A stretch of DNA of 37,350 bases from JAFLCA01 sp041907145. GTDB taxonomy: Bacteria > Bdellovibrionota_C > UBA2361 > JAFLCA01. The stretch is from contig JAYRHW010000238.1 of the NCBI GenBank assembly GCA_041907145.1, forward strand, positions 1-37,350, written 5' to 3'. Below, one piece after another: positions 23,989 through 32,047 of the stretch (position 1 is its first letter; each line of letters starts with the position of its first letter). Under the pieces are notes generated by a model. It saw nothing but the letters and a program-made list of their open reading frames with translations, ran no database searches and was not told the DNA's origin. Position numbers and translations under genes: made by a program.

Positions 23989-24318
23989 CTACTCTTCGTC
24001 ACCAGTCAGGCCAGCGGTGCTCTGCCCATTAATCGCGCGGCGTAGAAGCTGGCTAGGCTTGAATTTCACGACCTTGCGTGCCCGAAGAATAATCGAGTCG
24101 CCGGTCTGAGGATTTCTACCTCTGCGGGGTGGCTTGTACTTAACTTCGTAGGAACCAAAGCCGGATAGCATCACCTTTCCGTCTTTAGCCAAGGACTCCT
24201 TGATGATCTCTATGTAGTCCTCCACGATCTGTGCTGCCTTCTGCTTGTCGACAGGAAGGGTTGCGTAAATCGCATCAGCAAGGTCGGCTTTCGTGAGACA
24301 ATACCTGGCATTACCCAT
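23989..24318 (-). CDS. HU/IHF family DNA-bending protein (IHF-alpha-like)
   Basis: The 109-aa protein fits the HU/IHF fold. The helical dimerisation part runs LTKADLADAIYATLPVDKQKAA. Then come the beta-arm signature GKVMLSGFGSYEVKYKPPRR and GRNPQTGD, whose Pro intercalates in DNA, and the end strand KVVKFKPSQLLRRAIN. The GFGSYEV and RGRNPQTG elements and the N-terminal LTKADL resemble IHF-alpha more than HU. Since no beta subunit is nearby, a homodimeric HU-like role cannot be excluded. The start ATG 24318 has AGG six bases upstream. It has a Gly/Glu-rich acidic tail of about 12 residues. A long intergenic region lies upstream. Confidence 0.93.
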   Translation of the reverse strand: MGNARYCLTKADLADAIYATLPVDKQKAAQIVEDYIEIIKESLAKDGKVMLSGFGSYEVKYKPPRRGRNPQTGDSIILRARKVVKFKPSQLLRRAINGQSTAGLTGDEE

Positions 24319-24923
24319 AAGTTACCTATTAGTGGCCCTCCATGCCTGCTCTTAGCCCGAGCCGACCTGGACAGGAAAATACCCAGACAGGACCCAATCA
24401 ACATTGCTCTCGATCTAGCCTCATGCTGACCGCAAAGGTCAGAGTTAGTAAAGCCAGATACTTAACTCTCAAGGAAATTGGTCGTCCAATCCAGAGAACA
24501 AGTAAACACAAAAATTACAGGTGCTTACTGATTTCTCTAATATTAGACGTATAGTATAGGCTAGGGGATTTAAATCAATAGCAATTTTGTATGCTTACTG
24601 AGATGCAGGTTTTTTGCCAAAGATAACAGATTGATATTACTTAGTTAAGTTGCAATGACTCCGATGCTGTACGGTTTGCCATTATAAAACAGCGTAACCT
24701 ATTGGAATTAATACCGTACTTGGGTCATCTCTATACAGAAGGGGATGACTGCTCGGCAGTCAGGAGATCTCAGGAAATGATGCCTCTAGGTTAAAGATCG
24801 CGGATGAATTCTGCCGAGCTTAGGAGTAGTCGTGACAGCGATCCTCATCGTATACAGTCAGTCGACGACGGTGCCGTCGCGTGCGTGAATACCTCGGGTA
24901 TATGGCTCGAGTAAGGGTTGAGA
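24319..24923. other. Large divergent intergenic region between the IHF/HU-like and HDOD-like genes
   Basis: I find no credible gene in these 605 bases. The middle (about 24500-24720) is AT-rich. Visible structure: a hairpin CTGACC-N5-GGTCAG (24426-24442); a 10-base direct repeat TGCTTACTGA at 24522 and 24592, exactly 70 bases apart; a hairpin GACTG-N5-CAGTC (about 24745-24759). A perfect inverted repeat CGACGG-TG-CCGTCG (about 24864-24877) and a small hairpin ATACC-N3-GGTAT just before the ribosome site of the next gene complete the list. This looks like a regulatory region for both divergent genes; specific sites are not identified. Confidence 0.4.
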
Positions 24924-25997
24924 GTGGTGAAATCTAAGGACGAGAAAGAGAAGTCAGGCAGCGAGAACCTGGTCAATGAAATGCTTACGTCCGGCGGCGC
25001 TAAGCATTCCTCCAGTGCCGATTTGGTAGTCGAGCCTGACACTCCACCCGCCGAAGCCGACAGCTTCGCCAAGGAACTTGAACGCACTCTGCAAGAGACT
25101 GAGCAAGCCGTTCTAGGCCTCCAGGGAGCCAAAGCTGATGCACTGGCAGAGAGATCTTGGCAACGCGCCCGCGAACTAGTTGCCGAGTTCCGTCCTGTCC
25201 CGATGTTCATTTGGCGACTCTCCAATTTTGTTTTGGGTAAGCCGGGCCAAGTCAACAAGGTCAGCGAGGGACTGGTCTTCGGACTCAGGCGCTTGCTGTT
25301 TGCCGCGGCAAGCGATGCAATTCTTGGAAGCGGACAAAAGGTAAATAGCGTGCACAAGGCGCTCGAGAGCATTCAGCCGGATGTTATCGCAGCAGTCTCG
25401 GTCATTCATGCGATTAGCCGCAGACTTGCGTCTCGACAGTTTGAGCGCATTTGGCGCCCGATTCTCGATGATGCCATTTTGCGTGCGCAGATCGGATTTT
25501 ATGTCGGACGTCAAAAGCCTTCCTTTGGAGCTGGGCGCGGCATGTTAGCTGGGTTTGCTGGTCGCTGCGGGCTCGCGATACTCATTTCGAGCGGAGATTT
25601 GGAGCAGGCGCGCAAGGCGCTTGAAATGTTGGCCACAGGTGCCGAAATCCGGACTGTTGGTCTCTCTCTCTACGGCTGCGATCCGCTGCAGATTAGTGCT
25701 ATGACCCTTTCCGCAGCAGGATGCGGCCGAGATGCGGCGTACGGAACGGTCAGCTACTCATCGTCTCTGGCCGTGACTGCCGATACTGATGAATCAGGGG
25801 CAAATCAGCGAGCTTGGCATGCTGCATTTCTCATCACCGAGTGCATTCGTACGGCGCGGCTTGAGAAGGTATCGCCCGAAGATTGGCAGGCCTTGGATTT
25901 TGAAAACCAGGACGACCGGAAGTTAGTGGCAGAAAAATCGAAAGCCGCTCTTCGACGTGGGCACGGCTGGAATTGGCTGGCTGCCAGCGGATCCTAA
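24924..25997 (+). CDS. Degenerate HDOD-like domain protein
   Basis: The start is uncertain: TTG 24918, GTG 24924 and GTG 24927 are in frame. I chose 24924 because AAGGG lies six bases upstream. The first 90 residues are charged and probably disordered, with a coiled-coil-like helix (SFAKELERTLQETEQAVL). Residues about 95-330 follow the helical pattern of HDOD signalling domains: VNKVSEGLVFGLRRLLF, IHAISRRLASRQFERIWRPI, DDAILRAQIGFYVGR, MLAGFAGRCGLAILIS, then EIRTVGLSLYGCDPLQISAM. The HD metal ligands are absent, as in HDOD proteins generally. The assignment is by helix pattern only. It is convergent with the SNF2 gene, and the two stop codons interlock. Confidence 0.6.
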   Translation: MVKSKDEKEKSGSENLVNEMLTSGGAKHSSSADLVVEPDTPPAEADSFAKELERTLQETEQAVLGLQGAKADALAERSWQRARELVAEFRPVPMFIWRLSNFVLGKPGQVNKVSEGLVFGLRRLLFAAASDAILGSGQKVNSVHKALESIQPDVIAAVSVIHAISRRLASRQFERIWRPILDDAILRAQIGFYVGRQKPSFGAGRGMLAGFAGRCGLAILISSGDLEQARKALEMLATGAEIRTVGLSLYGCDPLQISAMTLSAAGCGRDAAYGTVSYSSSLAVTADTDESGANQRAWHAAFLITECIRTARLEKVSPEDWQALDFENQDDRKLVAEKSKAALRRGHGWNWLAASGS

Positions 25998-28900
25998 CTC
26001 GAAACTTCTTCTCCGCTGGTAAGCGCTTCCTTAGGTAATGGACTGAACAGACTCTCCAAGTCCTCCTTGGTAAGGGAGAGCGTCGAGAGGCCGTTCTCGT
26101 TGATTAAGGCGTCCACGATTTTCGATTTACGCTCCTTGAGCACCATAATCTTCTGCTCAATCGAATTCTCGGTGATCAGACGATAGACGTTAACCGTCTT
26201 TGTTTGTCCGATACGATGCGCTCGATCGACGGCCTGGCTTTCGACAGCCGGATTCCACCATGGATCGTAAATTACAACTGTATCAGCTGCGGTAAGATTC
26301 AAGCCCGTTCCACCAGCCTTCAGGCTGACCAAGAATAGCCGCACGGATGTATCGTTATTGAAGCGATCGATAAGTTCCTGACGATTGCGAGTAGCTCCAT
26401 CGAGGTAAAGATAATTGACCCCCTCGGCCTCCAAATGCCGTCGTATGATGAGCAGCATTTCACGGAATTGACTGAAGAGCAGTATTTTCTTCCCTGACTC
26501 CAGGGCCTCAGCCAGCAGATCTTTCAACAAATTGAACTTGCCGGAGTCATAGCCCGGCAATTCCTTCAGAGCATCTATGGAATTCGGGTGATTGCAGACC
26601 TGACGGAGCCGCAGTAGCGCGGCAAGGATCGATACGCTAGCTCCTCGAATGCCAAGCTTGCTGACAGCGTCGAAGACGCGAGGACGGACTTCCTCGAGTA
26701 TCTGCGTGTAAAGCTGAGCCTGCGAGGGCGTCATAGAAACATACTGAGAAGATTCGATCTTCGGCGGCAGATCCTTCTCGACCTCGGCTTTTGTGCGACG
26801 CAGAATGAAGGGACGAGTCTTTGAATTCAAAAACTTGGCAATATGGACCCCGGGGCCGCCCTCGAGAATGGGTTTCTCGATGTAATTGCGGAAGAAATCC
26901 ATTGAGCCAAGATATCCGGGCATCAAGAAATCCATGATGGACCATAACTCGAGGGGACGGTTTTCCGTTGGAGTTCCGCTCAGCGCGAGACGACCGCGAG
27001 CGCGCAAATTCTTGGCAGCGCGAGTGGTGGCAGTCTCTGGATTCTTGATATTTTGGGCTTCGTCGAGAATGACGTAGCTAAACTCATAACGCTCGAGATC
27101 GTAACGGTCGAGACGCAGCAAGGCGTACGAGGTGATGACGATATCGTGCTCAGGAATTTTGCTAAAGAGTTCCTTTCGTCGCGGTCCGTGCAGTATGAGC
27201 ACCGATAGCTTCGGCGTGAAGCGCTGCGCCTCATAATACCAGTTGGTGATGACGGAAGTCGGCGCTATTACCAGAGCGGGACGTCTGCCCTGAGCAGTCG
27301 TGGCATTGTCTCGGCGCGCTTGTAGAAATGCCAGGGTTTGAACCGTTTTACCGAGTCCCATCTCATCGGCCAAAATGCCGCCGAGATCGAATTCTTGTAA
27401 AAAGTGCAGCCAGCTTAAACCTTCGTGTTGATAGGTGCGGAGTTTCCCATGAAAGTCTTTGCTAATGGCGGCCTTATCGATTGATTTGAACTCCTTCAAC
27501 CGCTTCGTCAGGGTCTTGAGCTTGCCATCGAGATCAATAGTGAACTGCTCGTCATGCATGCTGCTGAAGCTAACGGCTTGAGCCGTGCTCAGTCGCGCCT
27601 TGATGGTGTTGGTAAGCTTGAAGTTCGGGTCGAGCATTCCCAAGGTGGTGCGTAATTGGCTCAACCCTCCCCCCGGCACTTTGGCATAGGCTCCGCTATC
27701 AAGGCGAACCCAGCGGTCGGCTCCGCTGCGAACATTCTTGAAGAGAGTGCTCAAAGGAACATGAGCGTTGTTCTGAGCGAGGGACACTTGGCAATCGAAC
27801 CAATCGATTTTGCTCTTCGAACGCACAGATTCTGCTTCGCTCGGTGTTGCTATGGATATATTGATCGAGAGGTCCGCAAATCGCGTGCTCTTGCGCAGGG
27901 CATCCAGGCCGGCTATACGCCAATCGGACGGGAATACTGCAGCCCCTTGATGAATAATGTCGAGGGCGAAATCACCGGATGCAATAGAGGAGCGACGATC
28001 CGGGGCTTGTACAAAGCCCAAGGCCCTAAGAAGGTCGGCGCAGTCTCGTTCTTTCTGGCGATCGGGCAAATAAACGATATTGGTGTCGGCTGGCGGTACG
28101 GGATATTCGAAATCCAACACCGCGCGGATCTCTAAAACAGGCGAGCTTGAAAATCCATCATCGATCGACTCTCGACGGCTGACCTCTAATGTCGGAACGG
28201 GTGTGCGAACCTCTGCAGCCGGCTGTAGATCGGCATTGACGATGTGTACGTAGCGCGGGTCAAATAAGTTATTGCGCAGTTCCTCGAGAATCGGAGCCAA
28301 GCGAGTGCGGCTGATACTGACATTCGACGAGTGGGGGAAGATGGATGCAATGCGCGATGCATTCGCCGATACCCGGTAGATCGTGCCCTCGATATGGGTC
28401 CAATATGGGCCAGTACCGAAGAGTTCACTCTCTTTAACGAGCGTAGAACCGTCCGGCATGATCCAAGCCATCGTAAGCTGCGCGCCCTCCTGGCCCCAGC
28501 GCACCTCCAAGCGAGCCTCGAGAATTTCCTGAGCGAATGAAATCTTGCTGTCATCTTTGCTGGAGACGACCTTTTTGTACTCTTGGATTAATCCCAGAAC
28601 CGTTTCGATACCGCTGCTGGAGTTGATGTACCAAGTCTTACTGTCCTCATCCCAGCTTCCTTCATCATCCACGAGCCGAAGCAGGATATTATCGAGCGCG
28701 CGACTGGACTGTTGACGAAAGCCTTCGAAGAGGGTGGGTGCCTGCGGCTCGTCATCGAATAGAACACGGACGCCGAGCCGATCGCTCGAAAGGTCGAGCG
28801 CAATGCTCACTCTGGGTTTGTAATGCGAAGTGGCGGGCGATGCTGATTCCGTGCGGCTCACCTCACGAATGACATCAGCAACCTCCTGAGCGGAGCTCCC

Positions 28901-29254
28901 CCCGGCACGATGAATTGCCTCGCTCGAAACGAAGCCGCTGCTCGAGTCTAGAAATCCCAATTCACAGGAGCGCCAAAGCAAGCTGACTGCGTGCGGACAC
29001 CACTGTTCCTGCATTTCTTCCGCCGTGGAGCAAGAGCATCGCGCATCGCTCTCCCGGGACGAGGTGAAGTCCAAGGAAACGCTCTGATGAGTCTCGTCTG
29101 CATCGCGTACTACCCCGTGAATGGTAGAGCCGGTTTTGCTGCACTCCAGAACCTGCCCTTCGCTCGCGAGGCTCATGCCGGATTCTACGACTGAGAATGG
29201 TGCGCGGGTCTTGAGAAACTCTAAAATCTTGGAACGCTGGTGACTTTCAAGCAT
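25994..29254 (-). CDS. SWIM zinc-finger SNF2-family DNA translocase/helicase
   Basis: This 1086-aa protein starts at ATG 29254; a GTG nine codons earlier (29281) is possible. The N-terminus holds a SWIM finger C73-x-C75-x10-C86-x-H88, followed by about 500 residues of bacterial SNF2 N-terminal region. The C-terminal half is a complete SNF2 motor. Motif I is DEMGLGKTVQTLAFL, motif II is DEAQNIKN (a DEAQ box) and motif III is LSGTPTENRP. Motif IV/V elements include LLFSQFREML and SLKAGGTGLNLTAADTVV, and motif VI is QAVDRAHRIGQTKTVNVYRL. It should be an ATP-driven double-stranded DNA (or nucleoprotein) translocase without obvious nuclease or methylase domains. It lies downstream of small genes on the same strand. 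A housekeeping chromatin or transcription role and a defence role are both possible; no defence partners adjoin it. Confidence 0.95.
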   Translation of the reverse strand: MLESHQRSKILEFLKTRAPFSVVESGMSLASEGQVLECSKTGSTIHGVVRDADETHQSVSLDFTSSRESDARCSCSTAEEMQEQWCPHAVSLLWRSCELGFLDSSSGFVSSEAIHRAGGSSAQEVADVIREVSRTESASPATSHYKPRVSIALDLSSDRLGVRVLFDDEPQAPTLFEGFRQQSSRALDNILLRLVDDEGSWDEDSKTWYINSSSGIETVLGLIQEYKKVVSSKDDSKISFAQEILEARLEVRWGQEGAQLTMAWIMPDGSTLVKESELFGTGPYWTHIEGTIYRVSANASRIASIFPHSSNVSISRTRLAPILEELRNNLFDPRYVHIVNADLQPAAEVRTPVPTLEVSRRESIDDGFSSSPVLEIRAVLDFEYPVPPADTNIVYLPDRQKERDCADLLRALGFVQAPDRRSSIASGDFALDIIHQGAAVFPSDWRIAGLDALRKSTRFADLSINISIATPSEAESVRSKSKIDWFDCQVSLAQNNAHVPLSTLFKNVRSGADRWVRLDSGAYAKVPGGGLSQLRTTLGMLDPNFKLTNTIKARLSTAQAVSFSSMHDEQFTIDLDGKLKTLTKRLKEFKSIDKAAISKDFHGKLRTYQHEGLSWLHFLQEFDLGGILADEMGLGKTVQTLAFLQARRDNATTAQGRRPALVIAPTSVITNWYYEAQRFTPKLSVLILHGPRRKELFSKIPEHDIVITSYALLRLDRYDLERYEFSYVILDEAQNIKNPETATTRAAKNLRARGRLALSGTPTENRPLELWSIMDFLMPGYLGSMDFFRNYIEKPILEGGPGVHIAKFLNSKTRPFILRRTKAEVEKDLPPKIESSQYVSMTPSQAQLYTQILEEVRPRVFDAVSKLGIRGASVSILAALLRLRQVCNHPNSIDALKELPGYDSGKFNLLKDLLAEALESGKKILLFSQFREMLLIIRRHLEAEGVNYLYLDGATRNRQELIDRFNNDTSVRLFLVSLKAGGTGLNLTAADTVVIYDPWWNPAVESQAVDRAHRIGQTKTVNVYRLITENSIEQKIMVLKERKSKIVDALINENGLSTLSLTKEDLESLFSPLPKEALTSGEEVSS

Positions 29255-29369
29255 CCGTCTAGGGTAGCACAGGATTTGCACTTACGGCAGAGGGCAGCCG
29301 GAAATACACCTTAGAGAGGAGTTCAACAGAACCTGCGTCGGGAAATGCTCTAAGTGATTTTGCGGATAC

Positions 29370-29687
29370 CTATGCCGCGGATGCCAAGTAGTTCTGTCCG
29401 GCGGCTGGTTCAATTCGGCCAATTATGGACCCAGAACGAACTACTCCGGGGGCAGTAAGGTCGGCAAATGCGCTGCTGTTCATATCGGGAGCGACTGACT
29501 GATAAGAGGCCATTCGGATCGGCTCTACATCGGCACCATCTTCTCGGTCTGCCGCAGGCATAGCTTCTCGCGACAGCTGTTCACCGATGGCATCGAAAGC
29601 GATGTCGCTAACTACATCAGTGACGAGCGATGCCATTAGATCGCTTGCGGTATATGAATTAAATGCTTCAGAAACGAGGTTAGCCAT
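29370..29687 (-). CDS. Small acidic protein, unknown
   Basis: The product has 105 aa, starting at ATG 29687 with AAGG four bases upstream. It is acidic, rich in Ala/Ser/Asp, with an amphipathic helical first half (SDLMASLVTDVVSDIAFDAI) and a disordered-looking second half. There is no signal peptide or membrane helix. It lies 115 bases upstream of the SNF2 gene on the same strand, so it could be in the same transcript. I recognise no family. The clear ribosome site is the main support for coding. Confidence 0.6.
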   Translation of the reverse strand: MANLVSEAFNSYTASDLMASLVTDVVSDIAFDAIGEQLSREAMPAADREDGADVEPIRMASYQSVAPDMNSSAFADLTAPGVVRSGSIIGRIEPAAGQNYLASAA

Positions 29688-29836
29688 GGACCTTCATGAA
29701 CTGCCAAGAACAACCGAATTATAAGCCGTAAAACTATGCTAAGAAATATAAGATGTAAACAACGTTTTAAGACTCTGAAATTGCTGAGAAAAATGTCGCG
29801 TGAGGGCTCCTGGATTCAGTTCCCGATTGACGTTAG

Positions 29837-30349
29837 TCACGACGGGGTGGTCGTTGCATACGCAGCCACTTTCCAAGTCCATCCCGAGCCGTTAGGGAAA
29901 CTTGAACGAAACGCAAACTTAGTAGACTTGTCTATTAACTTTACGACACCCATGGACCTCGCGGCCGACAACAATCCATTTCTATACCACAGCAGCCGGA
30001 GATAAACGGTACCGTTTCCACGCAGCGTACCGCGCCACTGCCCGAGTGAGCTGCTCATTGGCGACATAGTTTGACTTATAACTTCGGCATAGCTGCCGTC
30101 GGCCGATTTAGTTCTCGGCGCCGGCAGAGCGTAGCGCGGCGTTTCGCCTAACAGTGCAGCGGAAAGAGGAACAGCCGTTATGGTTCTTCGTTTCCCCGTG
30201 GCGATTGGTTGACCGCAGGGACGAAACTGGATCACACCATTGCAGCGTTGTGGGGGCAGAGCCTGCGCCGAGGGAGGGAAAACTCCGGCAATACCAAGGG
30301 CGGCGGCAACGAGGATCTCGGCAACTGAAATGCGACTCGGCATAATCAT
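29837..30349 (-). CDS. Secreted protein of unknown function
   Basis: The start ATG 30349 overlaps the stop of the upstream ferredoxin gene as ATGA, indicating translational coupling; a nearby ATG at 30343 and a GTG at 30358 are alternatives. The signal peptide (VAEILVAAALGIAGV, cleavage after SAQA) makes it a periplasmic or outer-membrane protein of about 140 residues. The mature start contains a short Cys pair, QRCNGVIQFRPCGQP, that may form a disulphide. The second half is strand-rich with aromatic residues (TVYLRLLWYRNGLL, GSGWTWKVAAYATTT), which suggests a small beta-sandwich. I recognise no family. Confidence 0.7.
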   Translation of the reverse strand: MIMPSRISVAEILVAAALGIAGVFPPSAQALPPQRCNGVIQFRPCGQPIATGKRRTITAVPLSAALLGETPRYALPAPRTKSADGSYAEVISQTMSPMSSSLGQWRGTLRGNGTVYLRLLWYRNGLLSAARSMGVVKLIDKSTKFAFRSSFPNGSGWTWKVAAYATTTPS

Positions 30350-30720
30350 GACCTGCACTGCAATAAATTGGACGCGAATCGATAAGTTTCAACCGGCTTG
30401 CCGCCAATCAAATGGTCCTGGATTATTTGCTCAAGAACCTGCGGAGAGCACGAATGATACCAAATGCCCTCTGGATAAACGACGGCAATCGGCCCTGACA
30501 TGCAAACCCGAAGACAGTCAGCCTTGGTCCGGTAGACCAACGGCTCCGGCGCAGTGAGCCCTAACTCCTTGAGCCTGCTTTTGAGAAATTCCCAGGATTC
30601 GAGACCTGCTTCGGAAGAAGCGCATTTCGGCTTTCTGGCATCAGCGCATAGAAAGATATGACGCTTGAACTTTTCCAAGCCCAACGTCTGCATCTTTTTT
30701 TGTAGCTCTTCAGAAGACAT
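30346..30720 (-). CDS. Thioredoxin-like [2Fe-2S] ferredoxin
   Basis: I chose ATG 30720; a GTG four codons earlier (30732) sits directly on the GGAG ribosome site. The 124-aa protein has the thioredoxin-like 2Fe-2S ligand pattern: C25-x7-C33 (HIFLCADARKPKC) and C69-x3-C73 (ADCLRVCMSGPIAVVYPEG). This is the layout of the shethna-type/NuoE-like small ferredoxins that donate electrons in the cytoplasm. WYHSC and the helix QVLEQIIQDHLIGGKPV fit the family C-terminus. It is coupled by ATGA overlap to a secreted protein, an odd pairing that may be coincidental. The electron partner is unknown. Confidence 0.9.
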   Translation of the reverse strand: MSSEELQKKMQTLGLEKFKRHIFLCADARKPKCASSEAGLESWEFLKSRLKELGLTAPEPLVYRTKADCLRVCMSGPIAVVYPEGIWYHSCSPQVLEQIIQDHLIGGKPVETYRFASNLLQCRS

Positions 30721-30825
30721 CCCGGCAGGCACTCCTCAATTACGCCAGCCGATAGATTAGCAGAAATCTATCGACCCTAACCAGAGTATCGCTATAACGA
30801 CAGTACTAGGCTAGCATACCGGCCT

Positions 30826-31851
30826 ATGGGAAAGGCCGCGCGATCAAAGACCCTCAGTTCTTTATTCGGTTTGCTCGTGAGCGCCGCTGTCATTGTATGG
30901 CTGTATTACTCCATAAATTGGAGTGAAGTCGGCACTCAGCTCGCAAATTCCCACTACACACTTCTGCTTCCAATTTCCCTTTTGCTCGTAGGGCACTTCG
31001 TACTGCGCGCGATGCGCTGGCGCTGGCTACTGCCGGGAAATGAGGCCATTCCGACTCGACAGCTATTCGATTCCATAATGGTCGGCACATTTGCAAACTT
31101 CATATTGCCGCTCCGCGCTGGAGAGTTCATTCGCCCTCTTCTTCTCACGCAGAATAGCGGCCATAGTTTTTCGACCGGGCTCGTTTCGGTGGTAATTGAA
31201 CGGTTCTTTGATCTCTCGGCCGTGCTGCTTTCTTTTGCAATCATGACTTACTTCGTGCCTCAGGTTCCCGACCTCGTACATCAAGGCGCGGCAGCCCTGA
31301 CTGTGCTTGCGATTGCGCTCCTGGCATTCATGCTGATCGGAACGATGCTCCCAAAGGCGGCCGAACGGCTGGTCGATTTCTTCATAGACCTTTTGCCGGG
31401 AAAGCTGCGAGAGCCACTTAAGAAATTCAGTCATGATTTTATCGAAGGAGCTGCTGTGCTTAGTCAGCAGGGCCGGATGGTCAAGGTCTTGTTCCTAAGT
31501 GCGCTTATTTGGATCACCAATTATCTCATCATGTGGGCGTACTTGTTCGTCTACGATGCACCCGCAAGCCCTCATGCCCATAGCCTGTGGCTGGCAGTGA
31601 CCGTGGGTGTGGTGCTCGCGCTGGCAGTCGCTGCACCAAGCGCGCCGGGATTTATCGGTGTCTATCAGGCGGGCTGTATCGCCGGCTTTGCATTACTGGG
31701 AATAGACAAAGAGCCGGCCACGGCATTCGCAATTATCACGCACGTGTATCAGTATGTTTTCTTCTGTGCCTACGGCGTTTATTTCATGATTTCAAAGGAA
31801 GTGAGCTTCGGGGACTTAACCCAGTCACCCAAGGGAGCCGCTGAGTCCTAA
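30826..31851 (+). CDS. Flippase-like membrane protein (UPF0104 / LPG-synthase transmembrane domain family), second copy
   Basis: The 341-aa polytopic protein is a paralogue of the gene at 3206. It carries the same signature elements: VLRAMRWRWLLPG, then VGTFANFILPLRAGEFIRP, ERFFDLSAVLLSF, and APSAPGFIGVYQAG near the end. It has about eight transmembrane helices. Family members are linked to lipid or lipid-sugar translocation (as in the MprF membrane domain); the substrate is unknown. It stands alone: the upstream ferredoxin is divergent and flgE follows after about 196 bases. A weak 5-bp hairpin followed by a pyrimidine run occurs just after the stop. The ribosome site is poor. Confidence 0.88.
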   Translation: MGKAARSKTLSSLFGLLVSAAVIVWLYYSINWSEVGTQLANSHYTLLLPISLLLVGHFVLRAMRWRWLLPGNEAIPTRQLFDSIMVGTFANFILPLRAGEFIRPLLLTQNSGHSFSTGLVSVVIERFFDLSAVLLSFAIMTYFVPQVPDLVHQGAAALTVLAIALLAFMLIGTMLPKAAERLVDFFIDLLPGKLREPLKKFSHDFIEGAAVLSQQGRMVKVLFLSALIWITNYLIMWAYLFVYDAPASPHAHSLWLAVTVGVVLALAVAAPSAPGFIGVYQAGCIAGFALLGIDKEPATAFAIITHVYQYVFFCAYGVYFMISKEVSFGDLTQSPKGAAES

Positions 31852-32047
31852 GCCTGCTATCTGGCAAGAACCTTGCTTTCTATTATTCCTGCCGGCTTCT
31901 CACTCGGGGAAAGGGAATTATTTACCGAGCAGGGCGGCATAGTCGATGCTCCTGGATGGAGCTAGATAGTTAAAATAATTAGAGGAATGCTCTGCGCTGC
32001 AAATTGCCGGGGCATGGAAGGATTTTCCTCATTCTGCAAGGAATGTC

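Noticed and set aside
24845..25372. Minus-strand reading frame of 175 codons across the HDOD-like gene start
   Set aside because: Ser/Leu/Pro-rich antisense shadow; the plus-strand frame has a ribosome site and a coherent helical pattern.
27656..28135. Plus-strand reading frame inside the SNF2 gene
   Set aside because: It lies wholly antisense to a conserved 1086-aa protein and shows no family motif.
31864..31880. Hairpin GCAAG-N3-CTTGC with a pyrimidine run after the second flippase-like gene
   Set aside because: The stem is only five base pairs and the T-run is broken; it may terminate weakly but I cannot support it as a feature.
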